A stretch of 64,000 nt of DNA from Brevibacillus gelatini (GTDB lineage Bacteria > Bacillota > Bacilli > Brevibacillales > Brevibacillaceae). Each line of letters starts with the position of its first letter. Within the stretch, counting starts at the first letter, position 1. The stretch lies in assembly GCF_003710935.1 (NCBI RefSeq), contig NZ_RHHS01000048.1, forward strand, positions 1-64,000, given 5' to 3'. Positions 26,283-34,769 of this stretch are shown piece after piece. The notes beneath the pieces were generated by a model, which saw only the letters and a list, made by a program, of their open reading frames with translations, was not told where the DNA came from and did not search any database. Both the position numbers and the translations under genes were made by a program.

Positions 26283-26326
26283 CAGCGAAAAAACCATACG
26301 CTGTCGTGCCTTCTGTATCCGAACGG

Positions 26327-26629
26327 TCAACTGACAAACGCAATCCTGTACAGCAGCTTCCCTCTGCGATCATGGGCTGTAAGCACAATCTCGCCCTGGT
26401 GGTTCGTGAAGCCAACCTCATTTTCCCAAATCGGCACAGCGACAAACTGGCAATGGTTAAAGTACAGGCGCACGTGCTCGCCCTCTTCGGTAAACTCCCA
26501 TTTGGCGAGCGGCTTTTCAATGACAGGCGCTGACTCGGGCAAGGCGTCTTCGGCCAAATCTTTGATGCAGATGCGCATGGTCCAATCCGTCAGTTGCGAC
26601 AGTTGCTCGGCAAGCAGGAGCTTATTCAT
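26327..26629 (-). CDS. 100-aa hypothetical protein, last gene of nitrate operon
   Basis: Start ATG overlaps the stop of the preceding small membrane protein (ATGA). The product is soluble, with helices at residues 1-25 and beta strands after residue 40. No known motif. Its position as the last, translationally coupled gene suggests an accessory or assembly role for the reductase (inference). Confidence 0.7.
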   Translation of the reverse strand: MNKLLLAEQLSQLTDWTMRICIKDLAEDALPESAPVIEKPLAKWEFTEEGEHVRLYFNHCQFVAVPIWENEVGFTNHQGEIVLTAHDRRGKLLYRIAFVS

Positions 26630-26811
26630 GGCTTCGCCTCTCTTTTATAGAAAAATAGCGCGAGCGGAAACAGCAGCAGGTTGATGAGCGAAAGTGCGAT
26701 CACCTCTTTGTAGCGTGCAAAGTAAAACAGGTTGACTGTGTATTGCGTGCAGATCAGGTTGGCCAAAAGCACGAGGCAAAGCAAGAGTACGCCCCGATAG
26801 CTACGCTTCAT
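26626..26811 (-). CDS. 61-aa two-helix membrane protein
   Basis: Two hydrophobic helices (about 7-30 and 35-54) separated by a short loop, with positive charges at both ends. It starts 11 bases inside the 3' end of the Rieske gene, behind AGGGGTG. It could anchor or pass electrons between the Rieske protein and the membrane subunit (inference from position). Confidence 0.7.
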   Translation of the reverse strand: MKRSYRGVLLLCLVLLANLICTQYTVNLFYFARYKEVIALSLINLLLFPLALFFYKREAKP

Positions 26812-27325
26812 ACGGCTTCACCCCTATCGCGTAAATCAGACCATTTTCAACCGTCAGCTCGATTTCCGGCAGCGGTCGGCGCGGCGGGCCGGCCAGCGGA
26901 TTGCCTGTCTGTACATCAAATTTGCCATGGTGGCACGGGCAGATCAGTTCGTGTTCTTCCTTGCTCCAGAACACCGGGCATTTCAGATGGGTGCAGGCAT
27001 TTTGATACGCCTTGTACTCGCCTTCGCGCAGGCAGACGAGAAGGGCGCTATCGTACTCGTTCGGATAGGCAAACTCCCTGGCGTCTCCGGCTTTCAGAGA
27101 CGCCGCTTCCGCAATTTTTTGCCGGGGCCAGGCGTTCGTATCTCCATCCAGCAGCTTTTTCGCTGCAATGGTTCCCCAGGGAAGCGTCGAGACAGCAAAC
27201 AATCCGGCGGCGCCGACCATCGTTTTCATAAAACCTCGGCGATCCAGACTCCGCTCATTCGATCTCAAGATGTTGTGCGTATAGTTATCATCCCGTTCGG
27301 GTACGGGCGATTTCCTTTCGTTCAT
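26801..27325 (-). CDS. Rieske [2Fe-2S] protein with Tat signal
   Basis: 174 residues. A twin-arginine signal (D-R-R-G-F-M-K, about 28-34) with a hydrophobic stretch shows export of a folded protein, probably anchored by its uncleaved helix. The Rieske cluster motifs are C-T-H-L-K-C and C-P-C-H-H-G. Rieske proteins carry electrons from quinol oxidation. AGGAGG precedes the ATG at 27325. Its location inside a nitrate reductase operon, rather than with cytochrome b and c subunits, is unusual. Confidence 0.9.
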   Translation of the reverse strand: MNERKSPVPERDDNYTHNILRSNERSLDRRGFMKTMVGAAGLFAVSTLPWGTIAAKKLLDGDTNAWPRQKIAEAASLKAGDAREFAYPNEYDSALLVCLREGEYKAYQNACTHLKCPVFWSKEEHELICPCHHGKFDVQTGNPLAGPPRRPLPEIELTVENGLIYAIGVKPYEA

Positions 27326-27343
27326 GCCGCAGACCTCCTTCGA

Positions 27344-27913
27344 CTAGAAAAGCTTCTGCACCCCTTGCAAAATGCCAGGCAAGCTGATTTTTACATTCGT
27401 CTCGCCTTCCAGCGGCTCCGGTCTTTGGCTGGCCAGCCATTTGCCGCCCGCCAGCTTGTGCACGGCCTGCTTCTCGGCAAGCTCGCTCTCTGTAATCCAC
27501 TGAAGCGTATTGGTTGGACAGACCGAGGCGCACATCGGGGGAATCCCCTCTTTGCTCCGGTCGTAGCACAGATCGCATTTGTACATCAGGTTTTGTTCCT
27601 GATCGAACTTGGGGATACCGTACGGGCAAGCGATCGTGCAGTTTTGGCAGCCAATGCACTTCTCCACGAGCGCCGAGAGTACCGCTCCGTTGTCCGCGAT
27701 CTGGATCGCCTGTGCCGGACAGCTGCGGGCGCAGGCGGGGTTGACGCAGTGCAGGCACATCAGTGGAATCGTCTGACGCGTTTGCAGCGGATCGACATCC
27801 ATGACGTAGTTGCGATTGCGGTTGTCATGTCCCCCGCATTGCGTGCAGGCCGCCAAACAACTGCGACAGCCGATGCAGTTATCCATTTCGATGTAGAGCA
27901 CCTGCTTAGCCAT
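27344..27913 (-). CDS. 4Fe-4S ferredoxin-type electron transfer subunit
   Basis: 189 residues with a DmsB/NrfC-like array of cysteine motifs: C-I-G-C-R-S-C-L-A-A-C, C-L-H-C-V-N-P-A-C-A-R-S-C-P, C-I-G-C-Q-N-C-T-I-A-C-P, and C-D-L-C-Y-D-R-S. It should hold up to four [4Fe-4S] clusters and pass electrons to the molybdenum subunit. No signal peptide. The ATG at 27913 overlaps the end of the catalytic gene by eight bases, behind GGGGGAG. Confidence 0.92.
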   Translation of the reverse strand: MAKQVLYIEMDNCIGCRSCLAACTQCGGHDNRNRNYVMDVDPLQTRQTIPLMCLHCVNPACARSCPAQAIQIADNGAVLSALVEKCIGCQNCTIACPYGIPKFDQEQNLMYKCDLCYDRSKEGIPPMCASVCPTNTLQWITESELAEKQAVHKLAGGKWLASQRPEPLEGETNVKISLPGILQGVQKLF

Positions 27914-30080
27914 GCAGTCTCTCCCCCTTTTCCAGCTTGACGATTTCGGCTGCACACGCCTTGAATTCCGGCATTTTGCTGTACGGATCCAGCGCCGGGT
28001 TCGTGAGCAAATTGATCGATTCGTCCTTGCCCCAGTGGTACGGAACAAACACCGTATCCGGCCGGATCGCCGCGATCACTTTTACCTTGTAGACAGCTTC
28101 GCCCCGCCTTGTTTTCAGCAAAACTTTTTCGCCATGCGCGATCCCGTATGCTTTTGCCGTATCCGGATGCACTTCCAGAAGCGGGTCCGGGTACATGTCG
28201 CGCAAAAACGGAATCCGCCGCGTCTGGTTCCCGGACAGGTAGTGGTAGACAACACGGCCGGTCGTCAGCCGCAGCGGGTATTCCGCGTCCGGTTCTTCGG
28301 CTGGCGGCCGATAGGGCAGCGCGCAAATTTTCGCCTTGCCATCCGGGTGGTAAAACTTTTTATCGAGAAACAAATGCGGCTGCCCCTGGTCGTGTTCATC
28401 TCTGCACGGCCAGAACACGCCCTGCTGTTCTTCAATTTTTTCGTAGGTAATGCCGTAGTAGTCGGCCGTGCCGCCCTTGGAGACGCGGCGCAGCTCGTCG
28501 AAAATGTCACGCGGCCCGTTCAGGTGTGCGAAGTATTGGCCCCGGCCCATCCGCTTCGCGATTTCGATCTGAATCCACCAGTCCGGCTTGGATTCGGCAT
28601 ACCAGCTCTGGGCCTGACGATGGCGGATTACCCGCCCCTCCAGGTTCGTCGTGGTTCCTTCGTCCTCCGCCCATGTCGTCGTCGGCAGCACGACATCCGC
28701 ATACTCCGCCGACTCCGACAGGTAAAAGTCCACGCAGACCATAAAATCCAGGCTTTTCAGCGCTTCGCGGACGTGGTTCTGATTGGGGGCGCTGACCGCC
28801 GGGTTGGAGCAGAGCAAATACAGGCCGCGAATCGTCTTGTCGAGCATCAGCCCAAACATTTCATAGGCAGACACGCCTTTTTGCGGCATTTCCTCTACCG
28901 GAATCCCCCAGGCGCAGGCGACTTCCTGCACATGCTGCGGGTTATCCATTTTCCGATAGCCTGGCAACTGATCTGCCTTCTGCCCGTGCTCCCGTCCGCC
29001 CTGGCCGTTGCCTTGCCCCGTGAAGGTGGCAACCCCGGACTTCGGACGGCCGATCTTGCCTGTGACAAGCGCCAGGTTTGTGTAGGCGGATACGTTGTCC
29101 GTCCCTTTGGACTGCTGCTCGACCCCGCGGCAAAACATGACAATCGCCTCGGGTGCCTTGCCGTAAATCTCGGCGGCGCGAATGATTTTTTCCTCGGCAA
29201 TCCCGGTAATTTCGCTGACGTAGGCGGGTGTATAGGCTTCAACCAGTGCTTTTGTTTCCGCAAAGCCGTTGGTGTGGTTTTGAATGAATGCTTCGTCGGT
29301 GTAGCCATTTTTGATGAGCAGATGCAAAAGGCCGTTTGCCAGGGCAAGGTCTGTCCCCGGCCGCAGGTCCAGGTGGACGTCAGCGCGGCGGGCAAGCGGC
29401 GTCTCGCGCGGGTCGGCCACAATCAGGTAGCCGCCGCGATTTTGCACCTCCCAGATGCGAAACATGCTGGTCGGATGGCACTCCGCCGCATTGGACCCGG
29501 CAATAAACAGGCAATCGGTCTGGTGGAGGTCCGACCACGGAACAGTCGAGCCCCGGTCGATGCCGAGACTGCGGTTGAATCCGGCCGCCGCAGACGACAT
29601 GCAAAACCGTCCGTTGTAATCGACGTACCGGGTCTGCAATCCTACACGGGCGAATTTTCCCGTCAAATAACATTTTTCGTTCGTCATCGAAACGCCGGAG
29701 TAGACAGACAACGTATCTTTGCCGTACGCTTCCTGCAACTGCCGGAAGCGATCGACGATATAGGTGAGCGCTTCATCCCACGACACCTCTTCGAAGCCTT
29801 GCGCCGTTCCTTTCCATGCGGGATTGCGGCGGATGAGCGGTCGTTTGATCCTGTCCGGGTGGTTGACCTGCTGATAGGCGGTTACGCCTTTCGGGCACAT
29901 GCGCCCCAGATTGACCGGGAAGTCGTAGCGCGGCTCTACCCCGATAATCGTATTCGTGCTCGTATCGACGCGCAGATTCATCCCGCACTGCATCCCGCAG
30001 TAGCAGCAGTGGGTGCTGACCAGCTTTTCACCAGGATGTAATTTATTTTTGATCGATTTGAAAAATTTATCCTTTTGCAT
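27906..30080 (-). CDS. molybdopterin nitrate reductase catalytic subunit
   Basis: 724 residues. N-terminal [4Fe-4S] ligands C-C-Y-C-G-M-Q-C (Cys25, 28, 32) and Cys62 (R-M-C-P-K-G), followed by N-G-R-F-C-M-S-S-A with Cys160 as the likely molybdenum ligand, as in NapA/NarB/NasC enzymes. It reduces nitrate to nitrite with bis-MGD cofactor. There is no Tat signal, so it is cytosolic. The fold resembles assimilatory NasC/NarB, but the partners are respiratory in type. Start ATG at 30080 with AGAGG upstream, inside the 3' end of the membrane subunit gene. Formate dehydrogenase is less likely, because its ligand is usually selenocysteine or Cys in another context. Confidence 0.85.
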   Translation of the reverse strand: MQKDKFFKSIKNKLHPGEKLVSTHCCYCGMQCGMNLRVDTSTNTIIGVEPRYDFPVNLGRMCPKGVTAYQQVNHPDRIKRPLIRRNPAWKGTAQGFEEVSWDEALTYIVDRFRQLQEAYGKDTLSVYSGVSMTNEKCYLTGKFARVGLQTRYVDYNGRFCMSSAAAGFNRSLGIDRGSTVPWSDLHQTDCLFIAGSNAAECHPTSMFRIWEVQNRGGYLIVADPRETPLARRADVHLDLRPGTDLALANGLLHLLIKNGYTDEAFIQNHTNGFAETKALVEAYTPAYVSEITGIAEEKIIRAAEIYGKAPEAIVMFCRGVEQQSKGTDNVSAYTNLALVTGKIGRPKSGVATFTGQGNGQGGREHGQKADQLPGYRKMDNPQHVQEVACAWGIPVEEMPQKGVSAYEMFGLMLDKTIRGLYLLCSNPAVSAPNQNHVREALKSLDFMVCVDFYLSESAEYADVVLPTTTWAEDEGTTTNLEGRVIRHRQAQSWYAESKPDWWIQIEIAKRMGRGQYFAHLNGPRDIFDELRRVSKGGTADYYGITYEKIEEQQGVFWPCRDEHDQGQPHLFLDKKFYHPDGKAKICALPYRPPAEEPDAEYPLRLTTGRVVYHYLSGNQTRRIPFLRDMYPDPLLEVHPDTAKAYGIAHGEKVLLKTRRGEAVYKVKVIAAIRPDTVFVPYHWGKDESINLLTNPALDPYSKMPEFKACAAEIVKLEKGERLHG

Positions 30081-31107
30081 GCTGATTCGCCTCTTTCTCG
30101 GAACGGTAATGAGTAGGGATTCCGGTAAAGCGGAAGATGCGGTATTTTCTGCGGCAAGGCAGGCACAGCTCCGCCAAGTGGAAGCCTTCTGCCATCTCAA
30201 AGCGAATCCCGTTTTCGCCAAGCACATCCACCACGTCACCGGACTGCTCGGCAGAAACAAAGCCTGTCTGGCACACCTTGCATAGCTTCATTTCCTGCTC
30301 GGCGTAATGCTCGCGGTAATTGCGGGCGAAGACACTCATCGGGCGGAACGGGATGTGCGCCAGTTTGCCAAAGGGCAGATAAATCAAGGTCACGATAACC
30401 AAAAACTGGTGAATCAGGCTCATCACCGGATGGCCGAAACCGTGTAAAAACAGGTTGCTCGCCGTCAGCAAGAGTCCGGTAATGCTGACGAAAAGCAGCA
30501 AATAGAGCGGCAAAAAATCATAGAGAAAGTTTTGCTCCGCCCGTGCCTGCATGTTTTTCAGACGGCGGTACAGCGCCATGCATACGCCCGCAATCACCAT
30601 GAAGGCCGTAATATTGAGCGCATTGTAGAACAAAAAGGCTATCCAGCCATCGGCTTTGACCTTGAGCACATCGACGCCCATCGCGACAACGGTGTAAGTG
30701 CCGTTGTCGCCCATCGTGAAGTACATCCAGCCAAAGACGAGCGGAAACGTAACCAGCGCAGAGAGGATGCACCCCCAGCCGAGCAGAATGTGCTGTGTCC
30801 AGCGATACCAGCCGCGGTTCCATATAAAGCGGTAGGTCGCCAGATGTTCCACTGCCGTTTGCGGCGTGCTTTTTCGCAGCAGCAGACGCAAGCCTTTTTT
30901 CAGGATAATCTTGGTTGGCGGCCGGTCGGCCCAGGCTGAAAACCGGTAGAGAAATCCGCCAATGAACACGACTGTTCCTACCATATAACCGTAAAGGGCA
31001 AGATCAATATGGGTAAAAAAACGAGTGCCCACGTACGAAGCCAGGAACAGGACACAGACTGTATAGAAAGCCCTTTTGGCCACCTTGGACGCAAATGCTC
31101 GCTCCAT
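30067..31107 (-). CDS. NarI-like cytochrome b membrane subunit with Cys-rich tail
   Basis: 346 residues with about seven hydrophobic helices. Histidines in H-G-F-G-H, L-I-H-Q-F and the family-typical L-P-F-G-K-L-A-H-I-P could ligate b hemes. After the last helix (about residue 265) a soluble tail has C-K-V-C and C-L-P-C, a probable zinc or iron site. It should oxidise menaquinol and feed the iron-sulfur subunit. It is first in the operon, with GGGGAGG before its ATG and an FNR-controlled promoter upstream. Confidence 0.8.
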   Translation of the reverse strand: MERAFASKVAKRAFYTVCVLFLASYVGTRFFTHIDLALYGYMVGTVVFIGGFLYRFSAWADRPPTKIILKKGLRLLLRKSTPQTAVEHLATYRFIWNRGWYRWTQHILLGWGCILSALVTFPLVFGWMYFTMGDNGTYTVVAMGVDVLKVKADGWIAFLFYNALNITAFMVIAGVCMALYRRLKNMQARAEQNFLYDFLPLYLLLFVSITGLLLTASNLFLHGFGHPVMSLIHQFLVIVTLIYLPFGKLAHIPFRPMSVFARNYREHYAEQEMKLCKVCQTGFVSAEQSGDVVDVLGENGIRFEMAEGFHLAELCLPCRRKYRIFRFTGIPTHYRSEKEANQHAKG

Positions 31108-31152
31108 GCGAACAACCTCCCCTGGTACATAGCTTTGTCAATCGTTGGCTTC

Positions 31153-31195
31153 ATTGTAGCAATGTCCTCCCCCCTGCAAAGTGACATACCTCACA
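31153..31195 (-). promoter_or_regulatory. FNR-activated promoter of the nitrate reductase operon
   Basis: On the minus strand TGTGA-GGTATG-TCACT (complement of 31180-31195) matches the Bacillus FNR consensus TGTGA-N6-TCACA/T. A -10 box TACAAT (complement of 31153-31158) puts the box centre at about -41.5, the class II activation position. Confidence 0.85.
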
Positions 31196-31303
31196 CCTCT
31201 TTGCAATCGCCAAGAAGATGACACGACTTTGCCAAAATCCTCATGCTATAATGGCAACAGATTGCGCGAGGCAAGTTGAGCGGAAAGCAGAGGTGTGCAG
31301 ATT

Positions 31304-32008
31304 GTGAAAAGTCTCACATTTATTGAACAAGTGTCTCCTGCCTTTGTTCGTCAATTGGAACAAATCGGAACGCGAAAAAAAATGACCCCCACGGACTCCG
31401 TCTTGTTTATCGACGGAGAAACGGCAGACAAGCTGTACTTGCTTGAATCCGGGCAAATCAAGCTGACCAAAACGACAAGCGACGGCAAAGAGCTGACCCT
31501 GCAAGTATTTGGGGCAGGCGAGCTGGTCGGAATGGTCGGTCTTTTCGAACCGGACGTCGCCTATACATCTACCGCGACCATGCACGAGCCAGGCGAAGTC
31601 AACGTCATCCAGCGAAGCGCCCTGGAGAAGCTGCTTCTTGAAAACGGCGAGTTCTGTGTAGATTTTTTGCGCTGGATGGCGATCATGAACCGCAGAATCC
31701 AGTCCAAGTTTCGCGATTTGCTGTTGAACGGCAAAATCGGCGCCTTTTATTCCACCCTGATCCGCATGAGCAATACGTACGGAGAGGAACGGGAAGACGG
31801 GATCCTCATCAAGCTCTCGCTCACCAATCGCGATCTGGCCCAATTCATCGGGCTCACCCGCGAAAGCGTCAATCGGATGCTGGCCGATCTGAAAAAGCAG
31901 GATGTGATCGAAATACTGCCGCACGGCTATCTTTTGGTGAAGGATTTGGAGTATTTGAAAGAGGCGATCTGCTGTGATGATTGCCCGCCGGAAATTTGCC
32001 AAATGTAA
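31304..32008 (+). CDS. fnr: FNR-type anaerobic transcription activator
   Basis: 234 residues. Cyclic-nucleotide-binding fold (about 20-130), long dimer helix, and a Crp-type helix-turn-helix (L-T-N-R-D-L-A-Q-F-I-G-L-T-R-E-S-V-N-R). The last residues hold C-x2-C-x4-C (Cys224, 227, 232), exactly the C-terminal [4Fe-4S] pattern of Bacillus subtilis Fnr, not the N-terminal set of E. coli FNR. It should activate the FNR boxes found around it when oxygen is low. The GTG at 31304 is preferred over 31295, which overlaps the AGAGG site. It is divergent from the nitrate operon and has its own TATAAT near 31246. Confidence 0.93.
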   Translation: MKSLTFIEQVSPAFVRQLEQIGTRKKMTPTDSVLFIDGETADKLYLLESGQIKLTKTTSDGKELTLQVFGAGELVGMVGLFEPDVAYTSTATMHEPGEVNVIQRSALEKLLLENGEFCVDFLRWMAIMNRRIQSKFRDLLLNGKIGAFYSTLIRMSNTYGEEREDGILIKLSLTNRDLAQFIGLTRESVNRMLADLKKQDVIEILPHGYLLVKDLEYLKEAICCDDCPPEICQM

Positions 32009-32028
32009 AAATGAAAAAAAGAAAGCTG

Positions 32029-32070
32029 CCCCTCTCCCCAAACGGGAATCGGGTGCAGCTCTTTTTTGTT
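32029..32070. terminator. terminator between fnr and narK
   Basis: AGCTGC / GCAGCT outer stem followed by CTTTTTT on the plus strand, between the convergent fnr and narK genes. Confidence 0.7.
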
Positions 32071-32085
32071 CGCGAAAAAATTCTC

Positions 32086-33615
32086 CTAGCCGGAAGTCGG
32101 CAGTCCCGGATCGGCTGGCTGAAGCTGTTGCGGAGAAAGCTCGGTAAACATGCCAGCATAATACTGCACGTCGCCCGCTTCATCCCGGATCGAGCTGATC
32201 GTCAGCCATTGTCGATACGTCTCACCGCTCTTGCGCCGGTTCCATATCTCCCCTTGCCAAAAGCCTGTGGCGGTTATCTGTTGCCACATCTGCTGATAGA
32301 AGCTCGCTCCCTGCATGCCGGATTTTAACAGACTCGGATTTTTGCCGATCACTTCGTGGCGTGCGTAGCCCGTCACTTTGGAAAATGCCGGGTTCACATC
32401 GCAGATTGTGCCCGTCGTGTCGGTGATGACGATCGCTTCGCCCGTGTTGTCGACAATCGTTTTGGCTAGCTGCAGCTTTTCCTGATAGTACATCCAGAAT
32501 ACGAGAATGAGACTGGCCAGCGCCACCTCTGACAAGGCCATAAACCCGATGGCATAATGACCCGTGACGTCGAACAAGAGAGTCAGGATCAGCGGCGGGA
32601 AAAAGCCTCCCAACCCGCCCATCGCAGATACAATGCCGTTGACAATCCCGGCCTGCCTGGAAAAGTAGTACGGCACCATCTTGAAAATCGCTCCGTTCCC
32701 GATGCCCGCACATACGGCAATCGCCAGACAGCCGGCCGAGTACAGCTGCAAGGACGGGGAAAACGACAGCACGACACCGAACAGGCTAAGCCCGGCGAAG
32801 ACACCTACCAACACCATCAGCGCATTGAAGCGATCCCCCAGCCAGCCCCCGAGCGGCCGGGCAATCGTCGCCAGCGCGATAAATCCGGCTGTTCTCATTC
32901 CGGCGTCCACTTTGTCCAGCCCGAAGTTGCTGACGAGGAAATTAGGCAGGTAGACGGTAAACGCCACGAACGAGCCAAATGTAATAAAGTAAAACAAGCT
33001 AAGAAACCACAGCTTCTCGTTGCGGTAAACCCCTTTGATCTGCTCCAGCACGGACGTTTTCACCCGCGCTTCCTGGCGGTCGCCAAAGAAAAAGTTGAGC
33101 AGGGCAAACAGCACGAGCAAGCCCAAGTAAAGCTTCACAGTCCCTGACCAGCCGATCTGCTTTGCCACGAGGGGCGCAAAAAACGTCGAGAGCGCCGTCC
33201 CCGCATTGCCAACCCCGTAGATGCCATTGACGAAGCCGTGCTTTTCTTTTGGGTAGTATTTCGGCAATGAGGTTACGCCTACAGAAAAGATCGCGCCCCC
33301 GACCCCAAGGAAAAACCCGCCGATCATCAAGTCTATGGCAGAGCTCGCCTCGCTTATGTAGTACACAGGCACGAGCAAAAGCAAAAAACTGATGGTAAAC
33401 ATCGCTCTTGCCCCGAAGCGGTTCGTATAATAGCCGATCGGGATACGCAAGAGGGAACCCAGCAAGACAGGGATCGCGGTAATCCAGGCGATTTGTCCTG
33501 CTGAGATGGACAAATCGTCTTTGATAAACGGCATCAAGGATGACAAGATGACCCAGACCATGAAACCTGCAACGAGGCTGAATGTTTGCAGGGGCAGTTG
33601 AATTTTGCGAATCAT
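32086..33615 (-). CDS. narK: NarK nitrate/nitrite transporter fused to PAS domain
   Basis: 509 residues. The first 375 form a 12-helix major facilitator transporter with nitrate-transporter signatures (R-I-P-I-G-Y-Y-T-N-R-F-G-A-R, G-N-A-G-T-A-L-S, R-P-L-G-G-W-L-G-D-R). A PAS/PAC domain follows at about 385-490 (T-I-V-D-N-T-G-E-A-I-V-I-T-D, D-V-N-P-A-F-S-K-V-T-G-Y). Ordinary NarK ends near residue 395-400, so this is a transporter with a cytosolic sensor appended. It imports nitrate or exports nitrite. The ATG at 33615 has AAGGAG nine bases upstream. Confidence 0.9.
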   Translation of the reverse strand: MIRKIQLPLQTFSLVAGFMVWVILSSLMPFIKDDLSISAGQIAWITAIPVLLGSLLRIPIGYYTNRFGARAMFTISFLLLLVPVYYISEASSAIDLMIGGFFLGVGGAIFSVGVTSLPKYYPKEKHGFVNGIYGVGNAGTALSTFFAPLVAKQIGWSGTVKLYLGLLVLFALLNFFFGDRQEARVKTSVLEQIKGVYRNEKLWFLSLFYFITFGSFVAFTVYLPNFLVSNFGLDKVDAGMRTAGFIALATIARPLGGWLGDRFNALMVLVGVFAGLSLFGVVLSFSPSLQLYSAGCLAIAVCAGIGNGAIFKMVPYYFSRQAGIVNGIVSAMGGLGGFFPPLILTLLFDVTGHYAIGFMALSEVALASLILVFWMYYQEKLQLAKTIVDNTGEAIVITDTTGTICDVNPAFSKVTGYARHEVIGKNPSLLKSGMQGASFYQQMWQQITATGFWQGEIWNRRKSGETYRQWLTISSIRDEAGDVQYYAGMFTELSPQQLQPADPGLPTSG

Positions 33616-33727
33616 CTCTCCCAACTCCTTTTTCTGTACAAAGAAAGTGACCTCAATATGACCGGGCTATCCTCGCATCATGCCTGAGTGCCTCGCACTC
33701 GTCCCGTCACAAAATCGTTTTGATTGG

Positions 33728-33771
33728 TGTGATCGTACGCACAGTCAATCCCGGTCGTCTTGCTCTATGCT
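33728..33771 (+). promoter_or_regulatory. FNR box and -10 of the 84-aa gene
   Basis: TGTGA-TCGTAC-GCACA (33728-33743), one mismatch from the palindromic consensus, with TATGCT at 33766-33771, placing the box near -42. The box is nearly symmetrical, so it might also act on the divergent narK, which has only a TGTGA half-site (complement of 33707-33711) closer to its start. Confidence 0.55.
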
Positions 33772-33802
33772 TGGGGCACGAATGAGTTCGAGGTGATACG
33801 AG

Positions 33803-34057
33803 ATGATGACGATCAAGAACGTACAAGAGGCGTTTTTCCTCTGCGGCTTCCCGTATTACAAACAACTGTCGATTCGCGGACAGCAGGCCATTTGCACGTT
33901 TTACAGCATTCATTCCGACTACCGGAAAAAGGTTATCCTCAACCTGACGAGCAAAGCCGAGCTGCAACACCAGATTGCGCTGGAGGTCATCAAGTTTTTG
34001 GCCCATGACGGAAAAGCGCTGGAGGAGCAATACATCCAGACCGTTCTTGGCGACTAG
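33803..34057 (+). CDS. 84-aa hypothetical protein, probable FNR target
   Basis: Start ATG-ATG behind GAGGTG. Soluble, mostly helical protein with two cysteines (about residues 14 and 31) and no recognised motif. It is divergent from narK, behind an FNR-like box, so it is probably induced without oxygen. A helper in nitrate or nitrite metabolism is inference from position only. Confidence 0.65.
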   Translation: MMTIKNVQEAFFLCGFPYYKQLSIRGQQAICTFYSIHSDYRKKVILNLTSKAELQHQIALEVIKFLAHDGKALEEQYIQTVLGD

Positions 34058-34121
34058 CTGGCGCGATGCCAATCGGACGCCTTGCACCAGCGCCAGACGC
34101 CCGTTTTTTCCGCACGCTTTT

Positions 34122-34640
34122 TTACTGACAATCCCCCACGCCATCTGCCGGACGGGTGGCTATTTTTTCGAGCAGGTGCTGCTTTTCTTCCTCGCTCAGC
34201 ATTTTTTCGGCCATCGGAAAAAGCACCTGCTCTTCCTTTTGAAAATGCCCGCGCAAAGTCTCCACAGCGTTCTGCAAATAGTCAGGAAACCCATCCTCCA
34301 AAAATCGGTTCAGCAAGCGTTTGGCCTGTTCATGCTCGTATTCCATCACGGCGATCGGCCCTGTTTCTTTTCCGATGTACTTCGCCATCATGGGAAACAG
34401 TACGTTTTCTTCCCTGGCGGAATGTGGCTCCAGTTCAGCAATAAAGGCGGCGGTTTGCGCCTGCAGTTCAACGAGCAGTTCTTCCTTGCGAATCGCTTCT
34501 GCATGCACAAACTGTGCGGCAAGCTGCTGCAATTCCAGCATTTTTTCCACGAGTGGACCGTGTTCTTTTTTCAGTTGGGCCAGAGCGGTACAAAGAATGG
34601 GCTGTTCGGGATTCATCCCCATGGAACATCCTCGTTGCAT
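34122..34640 (-). CDS. hemerythrin-like protein under FNR control
   Basis: 172 residues. Two-fold helical repeat with iron-ligand candidates K-K-E-H-G-P-L, E-P-H-S-A-R-E-E-N-V-L-F-P-M, E-Y-E-H-E-Q-A and R-G-H-F-Q-K-E-E-Q-V-L-F-P-M-A-E. It resembles the other hemerythrin of this region (25632-26147), but the two are clearly diverged. The ATG at 34640 has AAGGAGAGG upstream. The promoter carries an FNR box at -41.5, which supports a role in NO or O2 handling during anaerobiosis. Confidence 0.85.
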   Translation of the reverse strand: MQRGCSMGMNPEQPILCTALAQLKKEHGPLVEKMLELQQLAAQFVHAEAIRKEELLVELQAQTAAFIAELEPHSAREENVLFPMMAKYIGKETGPIAVMEYEHEQAKRLLNRFLEDGFPDYLQNAVETLRGHFQKEEQVLFPMAEKMLSEEEKQHLLEKIATRPADGVGDCQ

Positions 34641-34672
34641 CGTGCATCCTCTCCTTTTTGTTTCACAAGGCA

Positions 34673-34715
34673 AGTGTAGCGAAAAAACGGCCACTACGCT
34701 GTTAAGTACGTCACA
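34673..34715 (-). promoter_or_regulatory. FNR-activated promoter of the hemerythrin gene
   Basis: Minus strand TGTGA-CGTACT-TAACA (complement of 34700-34715) with -10 TACACT (complement of 34673-34678). The spacing from box centre to -10 is identical to that of the nitrate reductase promoter. Confidence 0.75.
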
Positions 34716-34769
34716 CTTTCCGCGCAAAAAAAGACTGCCCCGCCACCGGGACAGCCAATTGTTTTTGTA

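Noticed and set aside
27912..30041. 709-codon plus-strand frame opposite the nitrate reductase
   Set aside because: A GC-rich antisense shadow. The minus-strand protein has all cofactor motifs, and the plus frame has none and no ribosome site.
33696..33711. FNR box for narK
   Set aside because: Only the TGTGA half is present, the other half reads GAGTG, and no -10 box lies at the right distance, so control of narK by this site is not claimed.
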